From Fen-1301 sp963786395 (GTDB taxonomy: Bacteria > Bacteroidota > Ignavibacteria > Ignavibacteriales > Ignavibacteriaceae), in contig CAWAZD010000021.1 of the NCBI GenBank assembly GCA_963786395.1, positions 1 through 64,000 on the forward strand: DNA of 64,000 nt, in the 5' to 3' direction. This document shows, piece by piece, positions 55,424 to 64,000 of the stretch; within the stretch, counting starts at the first letter, position 1; each line of letters starts with the position of its first letter. The notes under the pieces were generated by a model. It searched no databases. It saw only the letters and a program-made list of their open reading frames with translations, and had not been told where the DNA came from. The position numbers were made by a program, and so were the translations under genes.

Positions 55424-57032
55424 ATGAGCCTTTTGACGACTGACCAGATTACATTTAAAGAACTACAAAAAGAGATAGAGGAATTAAAACGTGAAAACGA
55501 ATCTCTGAAATTGAATTATCTTAAGGAGAATTTGCCTGACGAACTGAGGGAAAGCGAACAGAAGTATCGCCTTTTAATTGATAGTTCAAATGAGGCAATC
55601 GTTGTCATAAAAGATGGTAGGCTTCGATTGGCTAATCCTGTTACTCTTACCTTGACTGGATATTCAAAAGAGGAGCTTGAAGTTACTCCATTTCAGTTAT
55701 TCATTCATCCTGATGACCGTGCTAAAATAGTTGACAATCACCTGCGCAGGCTGAGGGGTGAGGATGTCCCCAGCCATTACAAATTCAGATTGTTAACCAA
55801 AGACGGTAGCACCCGTTGGGTTTATATGAATGCGGTTCTTATAAACTGGGAAGGAGGACTGGCAACACTAAATTTTCTGACGGATATTACAGACCTTAAA
55901 TTGGTTGAAGAAGCTCTTCAGCAAACCAGCCAAAAATGGGAAGCTGTTATTTCTGCCTCTCCTGATGGTATTGGAATGATCACTATTGACGGTAAAATAC
56001 AACTAATATCAGATAAATTAGTAAAAATGCATGGTTATCAGGATGACCCGATGGAAAGTATTTTAGGCAGATCAATTTTTGAATTTATTGACCCGGACGA
56101 TCACCAGGTATTAATTGAAAATACCAGGAAGCTTTTAGCCGGGGAAAAGAGTGAAAAGATAACTGAATACCGGGCTTTGCGAAAGAGATAATTCTAAATT
56201 TTATATTGATGTAAATGCAAGCATAATAAATGACGAAAATGGCAATCCTGCAAGAATTCTGTATGTTGAACGTGATATTACCGAACGAAAACTGGCTGAA
56301 GCAGAAATTAAGAAAACGAATAATGAACTTGAAAAATTAAATTCTGAAAAGGATAAATTATTCTCAATAATTGCCCACGATCTAAGAAGTCCATTTTTTA
56401 ACTTGCTTGGTTTAACCGAAATCCTGTCAGATGAAAGTTATAAAATGTCTCAAGAAGAAGTCATAAAACACAGTAATTCAATACATAATTCGGTAAATAA
56501 GCTTTATAGATTGTTAGAAAATTTATTGGAATGGGCTTTACTCCAGCAGGAATCAATCGAGTTTACTCCTCAAAATTTTAACCTGTCATCAGTTTTTATT
56601 CAATGTTCAGAACTGCTTAAGCAGAGAGCATCGCATAAAGGTATTTCTATTATAAATGAAATATCAGACAAACAGCAGCTTTATGCCGATGAAATAATGA
56701 TTACTTCGGTTCTTCGAAACCTATTATCTAATGCAGTAAAAAACACAAACAAGGGAGGTAAAGTTGTTGCTAATGCCTGTGAAACTGAAGACGGCTTTGT
56801 GGAAATTTCGGTAACTGATACTGGTGTTGGAATTCCGGTAAATTCAATTGGAAAGTTATTCATCCTGGGTGAAAAAGTTAGTACGTTAGGAACTGACAAC
56901 GAAACAGGCACTGGATTGGGTTTATTACTATGCAAAGAGTTTGTTGAAAAACATGGCGGTAAAATTTGGGTGGAGAGTAAGGAAAATATCGGAAGCACTT
57001 TTTACTTTACTATACCAATAAAACATTTGTAA
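55424..57032 (+). CDS. PAS-PAS sensor histidine kinase (one frameshift)
   Basis: A soluble kinase of about 536 residues with no membrane span. An N-terminal coiled coil (about 5-45) leads to two PAS domains (about 48-165 and 165-300, with YRLLIDSSNEAIVVIKDGRL and WEAVISASPDGIGMITIDG), then the His box LFSIIAHDLRSPFFNLLG and the ATPase domain with N box VLRNLLSNAVKNTNKGG, G1 VTDTGVGI and G2 GTGLGLLLCKEFVEKHGG. The frame breaks near 56185 within the second PAS. No response regulator is adjacent. Confidence 0.9.
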
Positions 57033-57109
57033 TTCCAACAACTCCCCACAAAATTGAGGTATTAAATAATTTTCTCCAAATGCACACCATTTTTTAATAA
57101 ATTTAGGGC

Positions 57110-58849
57110 ATGATTACAAATGATCTTTCCATAATACCGGTTGATAAAGCTGATTTCTGCGTTGTGGACATTGAAACCACCGGTCTGTCTCCAAGCTATA
57201 ACAATATCATAGAAATTGGTATTATTAAGGTTTCCGGATTAAAAATTACAGATTCCTATCAATCATTTGTCAATCCTCAGCGGGAAGTGCCATATTATAT
57301 TACTCAGCTTACCGGAATAACTCAGGACGATGTTTATGATGCTCCCTTCTTTGAAGATATAGCAAATGATGTTGCGGATTTTATCTCAGGTCATATAATT
57401 GTAGGACATAACCTGTCATTTGATAAGAGTTTTTTAAGAAAAGAATTTGCTGCCTGCGGTAAAGATGTACTTTCAAATCATGACGTATGCACACTTAAAT
57501 TAGCACGACGGTTATATCCCATGCTTAAAAGCAAATCCCTTGGGTCCGTCTGCCATCATTTGGGTGTAAATAATATGTCCGCTCACAGGGCATTGGGTGA
57601 TGCCAAAGTAACAGCCCGGATTCTGATAAAAATGATCTCTGAGTTAAAAGAAAATTACGGCGTTCATTTCGCGGATGAACTTATCAAATTCCAGAAACTT
57701 GAAAAGAAAGATCTCAAAGTTAAAGTAAAGCAGTCACTTTCAGATGATCTGGCGGTTCTTCCGCACGCGCCGGGTATATATTATTTTCTTAACTCAAGAA
57801 ATGAAATCATCTATATCGGTAAGGCAAAATCTTTACGCGACAGGGTTAAATCATATTTCTCTTCAGCAGCTCCCGCAAAAGCAAAGAAAATTATTAAGCA
57901 GGCATCCAGGTTAAAGATTCAAATAACTAATTCTGAACTTACAGCCTTGTTAAATGAAGCCGAGCTCATAAAAGTTATTAACCCCAGGCATAATACAATG
58001 CTTAAATCGTATGGCAATAAATATTTCCTGCGGGTTAACACATCTAAGGAATTCCCTTCAATTGAAATATCAAACTCATTCTGCTTTGATGGTAACGATT
58101 ATTTCGGTCTTTTTATTTCAAGAAGAAAAGCAGTCGAGATACTGGAAATGATTTCAAAGACTTTTGCGATAAGGGAATGTAATGAAAAAGAGTTTGCTAA
58201 GAACCGAAGATGTTTTCTTGCTGATATTGAACGGTGCACCGCTCCTTGTATAAACAAGGATAAGCCGATTTATTTTGAGGAACTTGAAAAAATATACGAG
58301 TTTTTATATGGTAAGAACCAGTATGCGTTAAACCGGCTCCTTAATAAAATGAAAGAACATTCTGACAATCTGAAGTTCGAGAAAGCCGCTGAGATTAAAC
58401 AGCTTATTGATCTTATTCTGGCTCAGACGCACAAAACTTCATTACTGGCTGAACCTGTAAACCTTGCGAACGTTTTATTCGAAGTGGATGGTGGATTCGG
58501 AAGGGATTACATTTTAATGCTTGAAGGAAAGATCTATGTAAAGAAACATGACTCCTCCAAAAAGGATAATTTTGATGAAGCCTTGGATGATTATTTTGGT
58601 CATACCATAAACCTTAAAATTATGCCTGATGATGAAGACCTTGAGAAAATGAAGATCACGCTCAACTGGTTAATTAAAAACCGCAGCTCATTAAAATCAT
58701 ACTACCTTAAAGAATATCCCACCAAAGAAGAGTTATATAAAAAGATTTCCCAGCATCCCGTACAATACGATACTTCAGAACAGTCATTCGACATTAAGAA
58801 CTTTGTAAAGGACAAAATAGAGGATTATACAGGGGTTGAGAGTTACTAA
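57110..58849 (+). CDS. DEDDh exonuclease-GIY-YIG nuclease fusion
   Basis: This 579-residue protein has an N-terminal DnaQ-like 3'-5' exonuclease (FCVVDIETTGLSPSYNNIIE, VGHNLSFDKSFLRKEF, MSAHRALGDAKVTARILIKM, giving D-E-D-D-h residues). Then a GIY-YIG domain (LPHAPGIYYFLNSRNEIIYI, GKAKSLRDRVKSYF) as in UvrC/Cho, and a C-terminal region including CFLADIERCTAPCINKD. Such fusions occur in several bacterial phyla, and the partner resembles UvrC's first nuclease half. Probably a repair nuclease cutting then trimming DNA. Intact. Confidence 0.92.
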   Translation: MITNDLSIIPVDKADFCVVDIETTGLSPSYNNIIEIGIIKVSGLKITDSYQSFVNPQREVPYYITQLTGITQDDVYDAPFFEDIANDVADFISGHIIVGHNLSFDKSFLRKEFAACGKDVLSNHDVCTLKLARRLYPMLKSKSLGSVCHHLGVNNMSAHRALGDAKVTARILIKMISELKENYGVHFADELIKFQKLEKKDLKVKVKQSLSDDLAVLPHAPGIYYFLNSRNEIIYIGKAKSLRDRVKSYFSSAAPAKAKKIIKQASRLKIQITNSELTALLNEAELIKVINPRHNTMLKSYGNKYFLRVNTSKEFPSIEISNSFCFDGNDYFGLFISRRKAVEILEMISKTFAIRECNEKEFAKNRRCFLADIERCTAPCINKDKPIYFEELEKIYEFLYGKNQYALNRLLNKMKEHSDNLKFEKAAEIKQLIDLILAQTHKTSLLAEPVNLANVLFEVDGGFGRDYILMLEGKIYVKKHDSSKKDNFDEALDDYFGHTINLKIMPDDEDLEKMKITLNWLIKNRSSLKSYYLKEYPTKEELYKKISQHPVQYDTSEQSFDIKNFVKDKIEDYTGVESY

Positions 58850-58915
58850 ATAAATTATAAATTATTTTGTTTAGACTGATATTAAAATAATTGCGAAATT
58901 CTATTATTTTTTCCC

Positions 58916-58944
58916 TTGACAATAAAATAGAATTTTGTTAAAGT
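58916..58944 (+). promoter_or_regulatory. Candidate sigma-70 promoter with GC-rich discriminator
   Basis: TTGACA at 58916-58921, exactly 17 bases, then TAAAGT at 58939-58944, followed by CGCGG. The -35 is perfect and the -10 matches four of six. The GC-rich discriminator is typical of stable-RNA promoters. No coding gene follows for about 700 bases. Confidence 0.5.
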
Positions 58945-59080
58945 CGCGGTTTAATAATGAATAGTCTATTTAAGAAGTGAATTAGTGAAGCGACAATAGT
59001 TGTTGCAATTAAGCTTTATTATGCTGTTTTTTATTGACTATTGCTTCCTGGCAATAGAAAATTGGGGAAAAATCAAATTC

Positions 59081-59121
59081 CACGTGGCTCTCACTTATCT
59101 CTCGGCTGACTCTCACGTGAC
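59081..59121. repeat. CACGT/CTCACGT direct-repeat element, copy 2
   Basis: CACGTGGCTCTCACTT ... GACTCTCACGTGAC has the same layout as 9476-9516. Here the ends are the palindrome CACGTG. Identity is modest and the relation is tentative. Confidence 0.35.
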
Positions 59122-59651
59122 AAGATGTAAGAGGATGTATAGGCTCACCCAAGACCCGGATATATACCTTCCAAGGCAAGTTCAGGCCTTGGTCAGTACC
59201 CGGGAGTGTACTTTACCTGAAGTTGGTAAAATAGGGATTTAATATTGGCAGATTATTATGATTAAATATTAAAGATCTTGATAGAAATGAATCATGTGAA
59301 TTTAAGTAATTCAGTATTTCAACTTTTTCATATTTCATAATAATCGATCAATTATAATTTGACTATAAATAATATTAAAGAAAATAAATGTTAATATAAA
59401 GTGGCTGAGAAATGAGCCGATTGCTCCCCATGTGTTCTTTTTTACTGTCGGCTCGATTAACTATTACTTCAGCAGCAGTATTTCCATGAATAGCGAAATG
59501 CAATTTATTTTGATTGTGTGAGGGCTTTCGGTTCCATATATGTTTAGCTGAAAGTGATTGTAGTGCATTTCTATTTCTTCTTGCCCAACAATAATTCTTA
59601 TTCTATCTTTGTACTATTCTAATATCAAAATATTCGGATTTAGTATTAAAA

Positions 59652-60095
59652 ATGAAAATTAAAGAAGAAAACAGAGGCAAATTTATTTCTGCTCTGCAAA
59701 ATATTAATCGTGCTCTAAAGAATGAATCTGAAGATTGTTGCGAAATGTGTGGTGGAATTAATGAAAAGGAATTACACGTAATTAATTTCATCGGTCGAAA
59801 CAAGAATGTAAAAATGAGTGATATTGCTGATAATATTGATGCACCAATGAGTACCTTAACAAACATTGTAGATAAACTGATAGAGAAGAAATTCCTTTCA
59901 AGAGAACACTGCGGAGACGACCGCAGAGTTATCAATGTAATGCTTACCGACAATGGCAAAACTGCCTTCAAAACTGTAAGTTCAAAAAAGAAATTGGTTG
60001 CTGAAAAAGTGCTTTCTCAATTAAGCGAAAAAGAACAAGCAACCTTTATCAAACACATGAATATCCTGGCTTCTTCGTTAGGGCAGAAAATATAA
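59652..60095 (+). CDS. MarR-family transcriptional regulator
   Basis: This 147-residue winged-helix regulator has the DNA-binding region VKMSDIADNIDAPMSTLTNI (recognition helix) and the wing LSREHCGDDRRVINVMLTDN. Near the N-terminus CCEMCGG clusters three cysteines, which could sense oxidants or metals. The SDR gene follows on the same strand after a palindrome and a terminator-like hairpin. It probably controls that gene and itself. Confidence 0.92.
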   Translation: MKIKEENRGKFISALQNINRALKNESEDCCEMCGGINEKELHVINFIGRNKNVKMSDIADNIDAPMSTLTNIVDKLIEKKFLSREHCGDDRRVINVMLTDNGKTAFKTVSSKKKLVAEKVLSQLSEKEQATFIKHMNILASSLGQKI

Positions 60096-60116
60096 CATCA
60101 AAAAAATTTGCATAAT

Positions 60117-60129
60117 TAGTACGATTATC
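60117..60129. promoter_or_regulatory. Candidate MarR operator, TACGAT-T-ATCGTA
   Basis: A perfect 6-1-6 palindrome lies 21 bases after the marR stop and about 100 bases before the SDR start. Length and symmetry suit a MarR dimer site. It is in the only sizeable gap of the pair. Confidence 0.45.
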
Positions 60130-60158
60130 GTAATATCCTACTATCGAAATAAAATAAC

Positions 60159-60181
60159 GACCATATGTTGGTCATTTTTTT
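60159..60181 (+). terminator. Terminator after the MarR gene
   Basis: GACCA-TATGT-TGGTC is followed by A and seven T. The stem is short but the T run is good. It would limit readthrough from the regulator gene into the SDR gene. Confidence 0.6.
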
Positions 60182-60232
60182 GTACTAGTAATATATAGAA
60201 CATATAATTACTTCAATTAAGGACATAGAAAA

Positions 60233-61159
60233 ATGAACGAAAGCATATTAATAACCGGAGCAAATATTGGCCTTGGCAAAGAGACTGCCCGCCAGTTAGC
60301 ATTGAGAAAAGAAACAAAAAAAGTAATTCTTTTCTGCAGAAATCAAGCAAAAGCCGAGGCAGCAAAAAAAGACCTGGAGGAGCAAACGGGAAAAAAGATC
60401 TTTGAAATTATTATTGGAGATGTCTCGGATGCAAAGTCTGTAAGAAGAGCAGTAGAAAAAATAAAGGAACCTATTGATGCAATAATTTTAAATGCAGGTG
60501 GAATGGTTGGGAAAACGGCTGCGAAAATTACGCCTTCCGGTATGAATGGCTTAGCTGCTACGAATATTTTAGGTCATGTGATCTTAGTGGAGGAATTAAT
60601 TAAACATGATAAGTTAAAAAAAGCAGTACTATATCCCAGTGCGGAAGCTGTACCGGGAGTAAAGATGCTCGGAATGAAACCGGTGGCAATGAAGACTTCC
60701 TCTGTAGATGAGTTTGCTGCTGTTCTTGATGGATCATATTTTGGTAATAAGCTCGATGCAGTGCAAGCATACGGATATGTCAAATATGCAGCAACCATGT
60801 GGATGTTATCAATGGCAAGGAAATATCCTGACATCAAATTTGTTGTTGTGAGTCCTGGGAACACAAAAGGAACTGAAGCACCAAATAATCTCCCCCCGGC
60901 AATGAAATTTATGTTGAAGTATTTTATGATGCCTGTTGTATTCCCATTGATAGGGGGAATGGTGCATAAGCTGGAAGTAGGAGCAAAACGCTTTGTAGAT
61001 GGCGTTTCGGATGAGCAATATAAAAGCGGCATTTTTTATGCAAGTAAAGAGGGGAAGTTATCTGGGGACTTGGTTGACCAGAGTACTTTTTTCGCTGATT
61101 TGAAAAATAGTACATTTCAAGATAACGCCGATAGAGCAATTCATCGTTTTATAAAATAG
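60233..61159 (+). CDS. Short-chain dehydrogenase/reductase
   Basis: A 308-residue NAD(P)-dependent SDR. Cofactor motif ITGANIGLGKETARQLA, GDVSDAKSVRRAVEKI, NAGGMVG and the YxxxK active site in AYGYVKYAATMW (Tyr and Lys). The region before it reads VLYPSAEAVPG. VVVSPGNTKGTEAPN follows. It is longer than the classical 250-residue SDR and close to the retinol-dehydrogenase-like branch. Substrate is unknown. Probably under control of the MarR protein upstream. Confidence 0.9.
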   Translation: MNESILITGANIGLGKETARQLALRKETKKVILFCRNQAKAEAAKKDLEEQTGKKIFEIIIGDVSDAKSVRRAVEKIKEPIDAIILNAGGMVGKTAAKITPSGMNGLAATNILGHVILVEELIKHDKLKKAVLYPSAEAVPGVKMLGMKPVAMKTSSVDEFAAVLDGSYFGNKLDAVQAYGYVKYAATMWMLSMARKYPDIKFVVVSPGNTKGTEAPNNLPPAMKFMLKYFMMPVVFPLIGGMVHKLEVGAKRFVDGVSDEQYKSGIFYASKEGKLSGDLVDQSTFFADLKNSTFQDNADRAIHRFIK

Positions 61160-61250
61160 GCCTGAAAATGCCTTATGTGATTCCACTGCTAACCGCGAGG
61201 GAACCTTATATGTCAAATAACTTTTGAGAAGGGATTTTGCAAATGCCTCC

Positions 61251-61631
61251 TTACTTTATTTTTTCTCTATAAGCAACCATCCCTCCTGTTACATTTTTGG
61301 CTCTGAACCCATGTTTACGTAATATTTTTGCGCCCTTATCTGACCGGACACCGGTTTTACATATCACTGCTATATCATCCTTCTTATATTTATCAAGTTC
61401 ATGTATTCTTTTGCCCAGTTCATCAATCGGTATATGAACTACATCATCTATTTTGCCAAGCGGACCTACAAGTTCTTCATCTGTCCTTACATCAAGAATT
61501 ATAAGCGATTTGTTGCTTTTCATTTGTTTGGACAATTCATTAACTGTCATGTTCTGAGCATTACCGGTACCACTTATAAGAATGAAAAGTAATATAACAA
61601 CTGGGGTAAACATTATTTTTATTCGATTCAT
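61251..61631 (-). CDS. Secreted rhodanese-like protein
   Basis: A signal peptide (MFTPVVILLFILISGTGNAQ) is followed by one rhodanese domain: NKSLIILDVRTDEELVGPLG, VVHIPIDELGKRI and the active loop VICKTGVRSDKGAKILRKHG with the catalytic cysteine. It ends with GFRAKNVTGGMVAYREKI. Start at 61631 with GAAGGA upstream gives 126 residues. It would act in the periplasm, perhaps on sulfur or as a binding domain. Confidence 0.9.
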   Translation of the reverse strand: MNRIKIMFTPVVILLFILISGTGNAQNMTVNELSKQMKSNKSLIILDVRTDEELVGPLGKIDDVVHIPIDELGKRIHELDKYKKDDIAVICKTGVRSDKGAKILRKHGFRAKNVTGGMVAYREKIK

Positions 61632-61840
61632 TATATGTTTTCCTTCTCTGTATTCAATTAGAAATAAAGGTATTAAAAATATCGTAATTACAAAATTCCC
61701 CACGATATATTATGAATTTCGGAAATCGCATATCACACAGTTAAAATTGGTTTTTATCAATAAGACAAATATTTTAATATATTATGAAGGATTTAAATTA
61801 TGCAGAGTATTATTTATTTTTATAGTTTAAAGGAACAATT

Positions 61841-64000
61841 ATGGGAATATTAAGCAAATATTTTACATGGCTCCAGAATAATGTACCGACCGGTGAGGTT
61901 GAGAAGTATCCTGAAACAAATCTGAATGGGGAAACTTCTGTTAAAGGGATCTATATAATTGGCGACCTCACCGGTATTCCTTTACTTAAACTAGCTGCTG
62001 AAAGCGGTAAAAAGATAATCGACTTTTTCGATAAGAATGAGGATTTCCTTAGATCCCGACAAAATAAAAAAGACTCTGAAATTTATGACTTAATCATTGT
62101 AGGAGCCGGACCCGCAGGTATTTCAGCCGGTATTGAAGCTTCAAAAAAGAATTATTCCTGCCTCATTCTGGAAGCTTCCAAAAAATTTAATACCATTATA
62201 AACTTTCCAAAAGCTAAACCAATTATTGCCACTCCTGATAATTATGTCCAAAAATCTGCGCTTATAATAAATAATGGTTATAAAGAATCCCTGCTCGATG
62301 AGCTTTATGAACAGCTTAATAATTTCAACCTCCCATTAATGGAAGGCTTAACTGTAAATAAAATCCAAAAAGAAAAAGATTATTTATCGGTTATTACTAA
62401 TGAGAAAATATATAAATCCCTAAGAGTAATATTAGCAATTGGCAAAACCGGCAACTCACGAATGTTAAATGTTCCCGGTGAAGATATACCAAAAGTATTT
62501 AACAGACTTATTGATCCCGATGAAGCACACTCGCAGGATGTTTTAATTGTAGGCGGAGGCGATTCGGCTTTGGAGACAGCAATTGCTGTTACTCCCTCTG
62601 CTAAGAGTGTATCTATTTCATACAGAAAACAGTCGTTCGCTAGACCGAAAGAAAAGAATGCTGAAAATCTTGATGCGCTTGTTAATGAAGGGAAAATCAA
62701 ACTTTTCATGGAATCAACCGTTAGGGAAATTAAAGAGAATTCAGTTTTACTGCTGACAAAAGAAGGTGAAAAGGAAATCCCTAATACAATGGTCTATTCA
62801 ATGATCGGTAAGGAACTTCCTACTGCGTTTTTTAAGCGGAGCGGTATTAAAATGGAAGGTGAGAAATCCCTTACCGTTAAACTGCAGTTTGCTCTTTTAG
62901 TTTTGGTTGCCGGTGTCATCTATTTTGGAAAAAGCAGCGAGTTATTATATGCACAGTTGTTAGGCAAATTAAATTCATGGGGGGATGTTTTTACAAACAT
63001 TCTTACAACTTCTTTTTGGGCAAAGTTTGTGCTCATGCCTGTTAGTATAATAAAATTGTTGTTCTCCCCGGAGATAAGAATCTGGAATGTTGGGGATTAT
63101 ATAAATGCTTTCCTTGCCTTTTTTTCCTTGCTCGGAGTAATTGTACTCGGTGCCTATTTATTGTTTAAGTTTTTCAAAGATAATGGTTCTGAATTAAAAT
63201 TTGATTGGCGCACATTTAAGTATTTTTATTTTATTACCCTGGCAGCGTTCTTTGCTGTTGTCTTTTTCGGAGAAAGATATTTCGGAGTATTGGTTTTAGG
63301 GAAACCACAGTCGTTCTGGTATACAGGATTATATTCAATTACAATTTTAATATTTGGTCTTAGAAGAATAAAAATGAAACCAACCAAATATATTAAACTT
63401 CAAACGTGGTCATTAATTACAATACAGGCGCTTCCATTGTTCATTTTTCCTGAAATTATTTTCCCTTATCTCGGCAATTCCGGGGCGTTTGGATCTCAGA
63501 ATGGTTTTATTCTTTCGCAGGTCTTCCCGGGAGGAAGTTATTGGAGATCGTATGGCTTTATTTTAGCCTGGCCGTTATTTATAAGCAACTTCTATAATTC
63601 AAGTGTTACTACTTTCTGGCTGGTCTTTGGTTTCGTGCAGACTTTTGTGTTCATCCCCTATATTGTTTACCGGTGGGGAAAAGGAGCCTACTGTGGATGG
63701 ATTTGCTCCTGCGGCGCGCTTGCAGAAACATTGGGAGATGACTACAGAACTCTTGCCCCGCATGGACCAAAGGCAAAGAAAATGGAAAATATCGGTCAAT
63801 GGGTGCTGGTTGCTGCTTTTATTGTCACAGGATTGAAATTATTAAGCGTTTTATATGATTTCAATATTCCAATAATAAATGAAAAAGTTTCTTACTCGGC
63901 AGATTTTCTTAATATTATTTATCATTTTTCTATCGATATTATTTTTGCCGGCGTCCTGGGAGTAGGTGTCTATTTCTTTTTAAGTGGAAGAGTCTGGTGC
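61841..64000 (+). CDS. Flavoprotein with rearranged FAD motif fused to a membrane polyferredoxin (partial)
   Basis: An open frame of 720 codons runs off the window. Residues 35-60 (VKGIYIIGDLTGIPLLKLAA) hold the FAD GD motif, which normally ends such flavoproteins. The FAD GxGxxG motif LIIVGAGPAGISAGIEASKK comes later (84-103), then the NAD(P) motif VLIVGGGDSALETAIAV (about 235-250). No redox CxxC is seen where TrxB has one. From about residue 347 come several spans, with YCGWICSCGALAETLG near 617 and GRVWC at the edge, as in NapH/RdxA-type [4Fe-4S] membrane proteins. It is probably an NAD(P)H-linked electron-transfer protein. AAAGGAAC precedes the ATG. Confidence 0.88.
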   Translation, partial: MGILSKYFTWLQNNVPTGEVEKYPETNLNGETSVKGIYIIGDLTGIPLLKLAAESGKKIIDFFDKNEDFLRSRQNKKDSEIYDLIIVGAGPAGISAGIEASKKNYSCLILEASKKFNTIINFPKAKPIIATPDNYVQKSALIINNGYKESLLDELYEQLNNFNLPLMEGLTVNKIQKEKDYLSVITNEKIYKSLRVILAIGKTGNSRMLNVPGEDIPKVFNRLIDPDEAHSQDVLIVGGGDSALETAIAVTPSAKSVSISYRKQSFARPKEKNAENLDALVNEGKIKLFMESTVREIKENSVLLLTKEGEKEIPNTMVYSMIGKELPTAFFKRSGIKMEGEKSLTVKLQFALLVLVAGVIYFGKSSELLYAQLLGKLNSWGDVFTNILTTSFWAKFVLMPVSIIKLLFSPEIRIWNVGDYINAFLAFFSLLGVIVLGAYLLFKFFKDNGSELKFDWRTFKYFYFITLAAFFAVVFFGERYFGVLVLGKPQSFWYTGLYSITILIFGLRRIKMKPTKYIKLQTWSLITIQALPLFIFPEIIFPYLGNSGAFGSQNGFILSQVFPGGSYWRSYGFILAWPLFISNFYNSSVTTFWLVFGFVQTFVFIPYIVYRWGKGAYCGWICSCGALAETLGDDYRTLAPHGPKAKKMENIGQWVLVAAFIVTGLKLLSVLYDFNIPIINEKVSYSADFLNIIYHFSIDIIFAGVLGVGVYFFLSGRVWC

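Larger units (their letters stand above)
58850..59651. other. 0.8-kb gene-poor stretch with a promoter and several hairpins
   Basis: No recognisable gene is found. A promoter stands at 58916-58944. Hairpins include CCAAGGC/GCCTTGG at 59171-59192 and GAGCCGA/TCGGCTC between about 59413 and 59455. An 80-codon frame at 59000-59242, with a tail such as YRLTQDPDIYLPRQVQALVS, lacks a ribosome site and matches no family I know. It may hold a small RNA or a degraded gene. Confidence 0.5.

Noticed and set aside
59000..59242. Plus-strand 80-codon frame
   Set aside because: No ribosome site, no family match, and it overlaps hairpins. Left open as possibly non-coding.
1..64000. tRNA, rRNA, prophage or integrative element
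   Set aside because: No cloverleaf, rRNA core, phage structural gene or integrase was recognised on reading both strands. Short or unusual tRNAs could be missed by eye.

Overview
The window reads as AT-rich bacterial chromosome, most likely from the Ignavibacteria/Chlorobi-Bacteroidetes side of the tree. This placement is inferred from gene content: a sdhCAB operon with a single b558-type membrane subunit, tandem Chlorobium-type 2[4Fe-4S] ferredoxins, bshC for bacillithiol, hpnCDE for squalene, and families common in that group (DUF6580, DUF5683, DUF6600, DUF6249). No rRNA or tRNA gene was recognised. Many housekeeping genes are split by single-base indels that are repaired by adding or removing one base, often at short repeats. 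Sequencing or assembly error is therefore more likely than gene decay. The damage is dense from about 1.9 to 23.9 kb and sparse after 24 kb. Frameshifted genes are given here as single features.

Left edge (1-1.9 kb): the start of an IS1182-like transposase runs off the window, followed by a complete IS110-family recombinase with a non-coding flank. 1.9-5.2 kb: succinate dehydrogenase/fumarate reductase operon sdhC-sdhA-sdhB on the minus strand, with stop/start overlaps. 5.4-9.4 kb: a DUF1259 protein, then a cobalamin riboswitch in front of a BtuB-like TonB receptor and a small DUF6580 membrane protein, a probable B12-uptake unit. 9.6-17.4 kb: RsbU-like phosphatase, aldehyde dehydrogenase, two RNA methyltransferases (SpoU type and RlmN), acyl-CoA dehydrogenase with a candidate operator, a secreted YidD-like protein and two TPR/DUF5683 proteins. 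17.8-24.3 kb: lemA with a TPM-domain partner, two ferredoxins, a metallo-beta-lactamase-fold enzyme overlapping a small Rieske protein, queG, trxB and an SRPBCC protein.

24.4-36 kb: a DUF6249 membrane protein faces an ECF sigma factor/anti-sigma pair. Both sides of the shared promoter region carry the same GTAACC-N17-GTC motif. Then come era, an EamA transporter, acylphosphatase, ispF, lnt and a DUF2231 protein, followed by hpnC-hpnD-hpnE on the minus strand and prfC. 36-43.5 kb: bshC, a 13-repeat secreted beta-propeller protein, an APC permease, an SRPBCC protein, a zinc-ribbon/DUF2007 pair and a SMUG2-type uracil-DNA glycosylase. 43.9-48.4 kb: radical SAM/SPASM protein, flippase-like protein and family-2 glycosyltransferase as a tight trio, then a DUF6600 secreted protein. 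48.5-55.2 kb: a compact minus-strand run of MalK-type ATPase, aroA, trmH-like, lone HicB-like, deoC, folD, an orphan DNA methyltransferase and a YmdB-type phosphoesterase.

55.4-64 kb: PAS histidine kinase, a DEDDh exonuclease-GIY-YIG fusion, an 0.8-kb gene-poor stretch with a good promoter and hairpins, a MarR regulator with an SDR enzyme, a secreted rhodanese, and a large open frame running off the right end. That frame joins a flavoprotein whose usual C-terminal FAD motif sits at its N-terminus to a membrane polyferredoxin domain.

A family of short palindromes (ATTCCCGC...GCGGGAAT followed by GACA) is scattered through the intergenic gaps, with eight copies seen.
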